64,000 nt of DNA from Sphagnum magellanicum (taxonomy: Eukaryota; Streptophyta; Sphagnopsida; Sphagnales; Sphagnaceae), in the NCBI GenBank assembly GCA_021904315.1, contig CM038923.1:8066038-8130037 (forward strand), in the 5' to 3' direction. A program made the translations under genes and the position numbers. Under the pieces are notes generated by a model. The model was not told the DNA's origin. It made no database searches and saw only the letters and a list, made by a program, of their open reading frames with translations. Shown piece after piece: positions 60,893 through 64,000 of the stretch. The stretch's first letter is position 1, and each line of letters begins with the position of its first letter.

Positions 60893-61195
60893 TCAAGCAA
60901 AAATCCCATTGAGCATGAACCTTGGCACATTTGCTTCTTCTCCTTTCCCATGTGCTACAATATTGGATACTTCTTCATTAAATTCGTAATGCCTAATACT
61001 TGTCAAAGCAAAACACCTTTTGATTTGTTGAAATGTTTGTCCATAGCTTTGTTTCATGAACATATGTGCAATTTTTTTTAATATCTCGTTTAAACTAATG
61101 TTACCCAAGGGGGTCATAATTTCCAGCTTCCAAATATTTGTTCTTGTTTTCCTTGTTTGCCACAATTGGTTGGAATCAGTGACTAAAATCCTCAA
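60893..61195 (-). other. Unrecognised minus-strand open frame
   Basis: About 100 codons containing FEEVSN-like and HGKGEEANVPRFML segments, directly upstream of the RibB-like fragment on the same strand. No family recognised. Stops separate the two frames. It may be part of the same decayed gene or unrelated. Confidence 0.2.
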
Positions 61196-63300
61196 AGTAA
61201 TGCTTGGCTAGGGTTTTTTTCAAGCATTGACATAATACAAGATTAGTTGATTAGGGTTTAAGGTTATCATGGATGGATACTGATCTTGCATTATTGTTTT
61301 GTGCTTTGTAAGTTTGTTTATAGATTTTGAAGTTTAACACATTTAGTGCCAAAACCTCAGTGTTTTTAAGTTGGGTACATAACTACATCAACGTTGTCAT
61401 AACAAATCCTCACTAGACAAGCCGAACAGAGCTACAAGAACCTTAGTTGGAGAACTATTCTAAAAATTATGGTAGAAACCAAGCTTCCAATTGCTTTTAC
61501 AAGAAGCTCAAAAAGTGGAAATGATGGGAGTTTACTAGAAATAAAAGAAGAAGAGTTGTGGGTGGGTAGTGGATACTTCTCCAATGAAGGGGAAACCACA
61601 AGTAGAAGCGATTTCATGAGCCACAAAGATGTACATCTCCCCTCCGGCGTTAATCCTTAGAGTTCTCAAAGAAAGAGGAGAGAGAAGCCGCTGGGAAGAA
61701 AAGGTTAGTTTTGGCCTCCCTGGATTCTAAGTCTAAAATTACAATGCGCTAGCCTTTCCTTAGGGCTTTTAGAGCTGCACTCAAAACTTGCTCTTCCATA
61801 TTTCTTGTCTAAATTCTAACATTCAAATCAAACCTTGGGTCCTCTTTATTGGAGATCCAAGAAAAAGAGATAATTCTTGAAAAATAGGTTCTAAAGGTTG
61901 TTTTAGTCATGAACTCCTCTTGCACAAAAGATTTAGGCAAGCTTGTAGATAAGCTTATCACTTTCATCTTTTTCCTTACAACATTGGAACTAAATATAGT
62001 TAACAAAGGAAAAAAAAAAATAGGATACAATTCATGTGGGATGACAGATTGATTTAACGATGATCAATCCTTCCCAAATGCAAATCATCATCTTCTTCCC
62101 AAATGAAGATTGCATTAGTAATAACAATGTGGAATGCCATTGTTGTTGCAGCACTAAAACAAAACAATTATAGTGTACTCAATTGATTGAGAGCTTGCAC
62201 CTTTTGTGGTTGCTCATGCTTGGTGCTTCCTTGCCTTCCCGGTCATAATGAACCAACACCCACGAATGCACCATGAAGGATGAATGATAAGTGGTTAGGA
62301 AACAACTTTTTGTTGGGATTTAGTTTCCTCGCTAACCATGATGGTTACCTAAATTGGTTTTTTTTTCCTACCTACCTACCAACAACCCACAAGTAGGTTG
62401 TTAGTAGATAGGTAGTAAAAAAACCTTTACATATGTATAAATAAACCATATACTTACCTAATAGTTATTATTTTCCTACCTACTTACCTATGCATGAGAC
62501 CTATTTCCTATCACAAAACTTCACATTTCTTTACATTTATGTATTTGATGGGGAGTTTGTCACCTTTTGCATATACATTCATGAGGAGTTTACCACTGTC
62601 TTTCCATACCCTAGTGGTTTTGTAAGACTTGACATTTATATTTACATACAGTACTCCAAGAAAATTTGTAATGCATTTGGAAGGCACCTTATATCCCATC
62701 AATTTCCCTCCTCGAAAATGGTAGGGATACTATGCATACTAATCAAAAGTGGGAAGGTTCTTACACCTAAAAGTAGTCACTAATGTTTTTTATGCTCACA
62801 AAACTTTTAAAATAATTTGAACTAATATAAAACTAACATTTTTCAATAGAAGTTTTGATGTACACCTTTTACATAATAATAGAATGCAACATTTCTTAGT
62901 GTCATGAAAATTGAAATAATAATTGAAATGATGTTTTCAAAGATATTCTTATGAATAATTTGCGATTAAAGACTAAGTTCTTATCCCTGTTTGGTTCATA
63001 ATACCTAGAATGTACCCCATACTTATTACTAAGTACAAACTAATCCTCCGCAAACATTCTCACTTAATATGACATTTTCTTCAAATGATCAACAAAATGA
63101 CTTCAAACATCTATGGCATAATATTCTAGATTTTTTTGGGGGTTTGCAAAACATTACAAAACTTTCACACACACCAAAACATGTTGGACCTTACAATATC
63201 ATGCATAGATCACCTTTATTTGAACGCTACAAAATTCTCCACGTGAGGAATATTTTTTGGTGAAATTCTGAGAAGCTTGGACCAGTAAGTTTTTATATTA
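61196..63300. other. Non-coding stretch near the right end
   Basis: Short open frames (61469-61660 +, 62490-62783 +) show no recognisable family. It contains the hairpin annotated at 62357-62425 and nothing else I can support. Confidence 0.4.
62357..62425. repeat. Near-perfect hairpin with 30-bp arms
   Basis: The left arm (GGTTTTTTTTT then CCTACCTACCTACC and AACAACC, to 62387) pairs with the right arm (GGTTGTTAGTAGATAGGTAG then TAAAAAAACC, from 62396) with only a few mismatches around an 8-base loop CACAAGTA. CCTACCTA motifs recur at about 62474-62490. It may be a foldback element or a small-RNA precursor. Confidence 0.75.
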
Positions 63301-63315
63301 AAAAAAGTAATATTA

Positions 63316-64000
63316 TGTTGGAAATTCCCTATTAAAAAATTCATTAGAAAAAAGAAATTTTATTTAAAAAATTCCCAAAATTGTCAAAATTGCCTAAACA
63401 TGAAAAGGTGTTAAAAAAGGCATAATATCCCTTTTAGTCCTATGGCTTATGATTTATATAAATTTGGTTCATGTCATGCCTGTATGCACGGCCTCATGCA
63501 TGATGGCCAGTTACGGGCATGCCTGTCATATTTTTTAGGGTTATTGTATGGTTGTAAGGTTATGAACGTTCTTAAGTGACTGTGCACTATTAGGTTTAGG
63601 GTTTCAGCTTTTGGTGGCTGTATAAAAAGGCCAAGCCCTTCCCTTATCCTTTAGTTTTTCTAGAATTCCTTTGTATGAGAGTTGTCTCCATAGTTCACTG
63701 GGATTCTCTAGATGCTCACGGTGGTTATTGCACGGCCACCATCTACATTACTTCTTTGCAATTAATTTCAATTCTAGAAAAATTCTATTTCCTGTTGGTT
63801 CATGTTGAAAGCAACAGATTTCTTGCATTTTTAAAGTTTTAGAGTTGTTACTACTGGTGTGGTGTTGTTGCTGCCGGAGGGAGCGCAAGTAGGGAGCACA
63901 AGTTGCTACTACTATTGCTACGGGACGGAGCTTTCGTGTTACATTCAAGCCAACCAACAGAGTTGAGATCTTTGAACAGGTTTCAAAGCTCCCCCTCCCT
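63316..64000 (+). promoter_or_regulatory. TATA-containing promoter-like segment, possibly part of an LTR
   Basis: TATAAAAAGG at 63621-63630 is a strong TATA box, followed by a pyrimidine-rich leader-like stretch. A TGTTGGAAATTCCC at 63316 would suit an LTR start, and the segment has the U3-R-U5 flavour of a retrotransposon LTR, but no second LTR, primer-binding site or coding region is in view. A gene starting beyond 64000 is equally possible. Confidence 0.35.

Overview
The window looks like nuclear DNA of a land plant. It has spliced genes with GT-AG introns, plant-type families (a WRC-domain KDM3 demethylase, a steroleosin-like dehydrogenase, NB-ARC/LRR resistance genes), AAACCCTA telobox strings, and AT-rich intergenic DNA full of transposon remnants. 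The resistance genes join an alpha/beta-hydrolase domain to NB-ARC-LRR. That architecture is known to me from liverworts and other seed-free plants, so I infer a bryophyte or fern. The species is not identified.

Left part (1-23 kb), ordinary genes in long non-coding stretches. A 12-exon KDM3/JHDM2-type JmjC gene is read on the minus strand (5305 to 1031). I could join every exon in phase to give 816 residues. Its second iron-binding histidine is replaced by tyrosine. Next comes a 6-exon minus-strand 11-beta-HSD-like short-chain dehydrogenase (about 12200 to 9920), whose start codon must lie in an unseen upstream exon. A region of degenerate repeats (12.3-20.8 kb) includes a 303-bp inverted-repeat element and a duplicated repeat that carries a scrap of the KDM3 exon. 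A single-exon EVE-domain gene lies at 20928-21848 (+).

Middle part (23.6-54.9 kb), a head-to-tail array with a period of about 12.3 kb. One unit is: spacer with MITE-like hairpins and a tRNA-derived SINE, then a hydrolase-NB-ARC-LRR gene, then a RING-finger gene remnant. Copy 1 keeps only the LRR end (23.6-25.2 kb) and the RING remnant, which is split by a 3649-bp Tc1/mariner/pogo-type transposon (25773-29421) with a clean TA target duplication. Copy 2 (29.6-41.9 kb) has a hydrolase-NLR broken by a 2-bp deletion and nonsense codons. Copy 3 (41.9-54.3 kb) keeps hydrolase and NB-ARC in frame but loses frame inside the LRRs. The array ends with a chimeric join of a RING exon to a fourth LRR block (54.35-54.9 kb). 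The 72-bp LRR units are nearly identical at DNA level, which suggests ongoing unequal exchange.

Right part (55-64 kb), AT-rich decayed DNA. It holds one fragment resembling a riboflavin-biosynthesis (RibB) domain, a strong hairpin at 62.4 kb and a TATA-containing, possibly LTR-like segment at the edge.

The main candidate for something unusual is the evolving hydrolase-NLR array. The noncanonical JmjC centre and the KDM3 exon scrap in a repeat come next.
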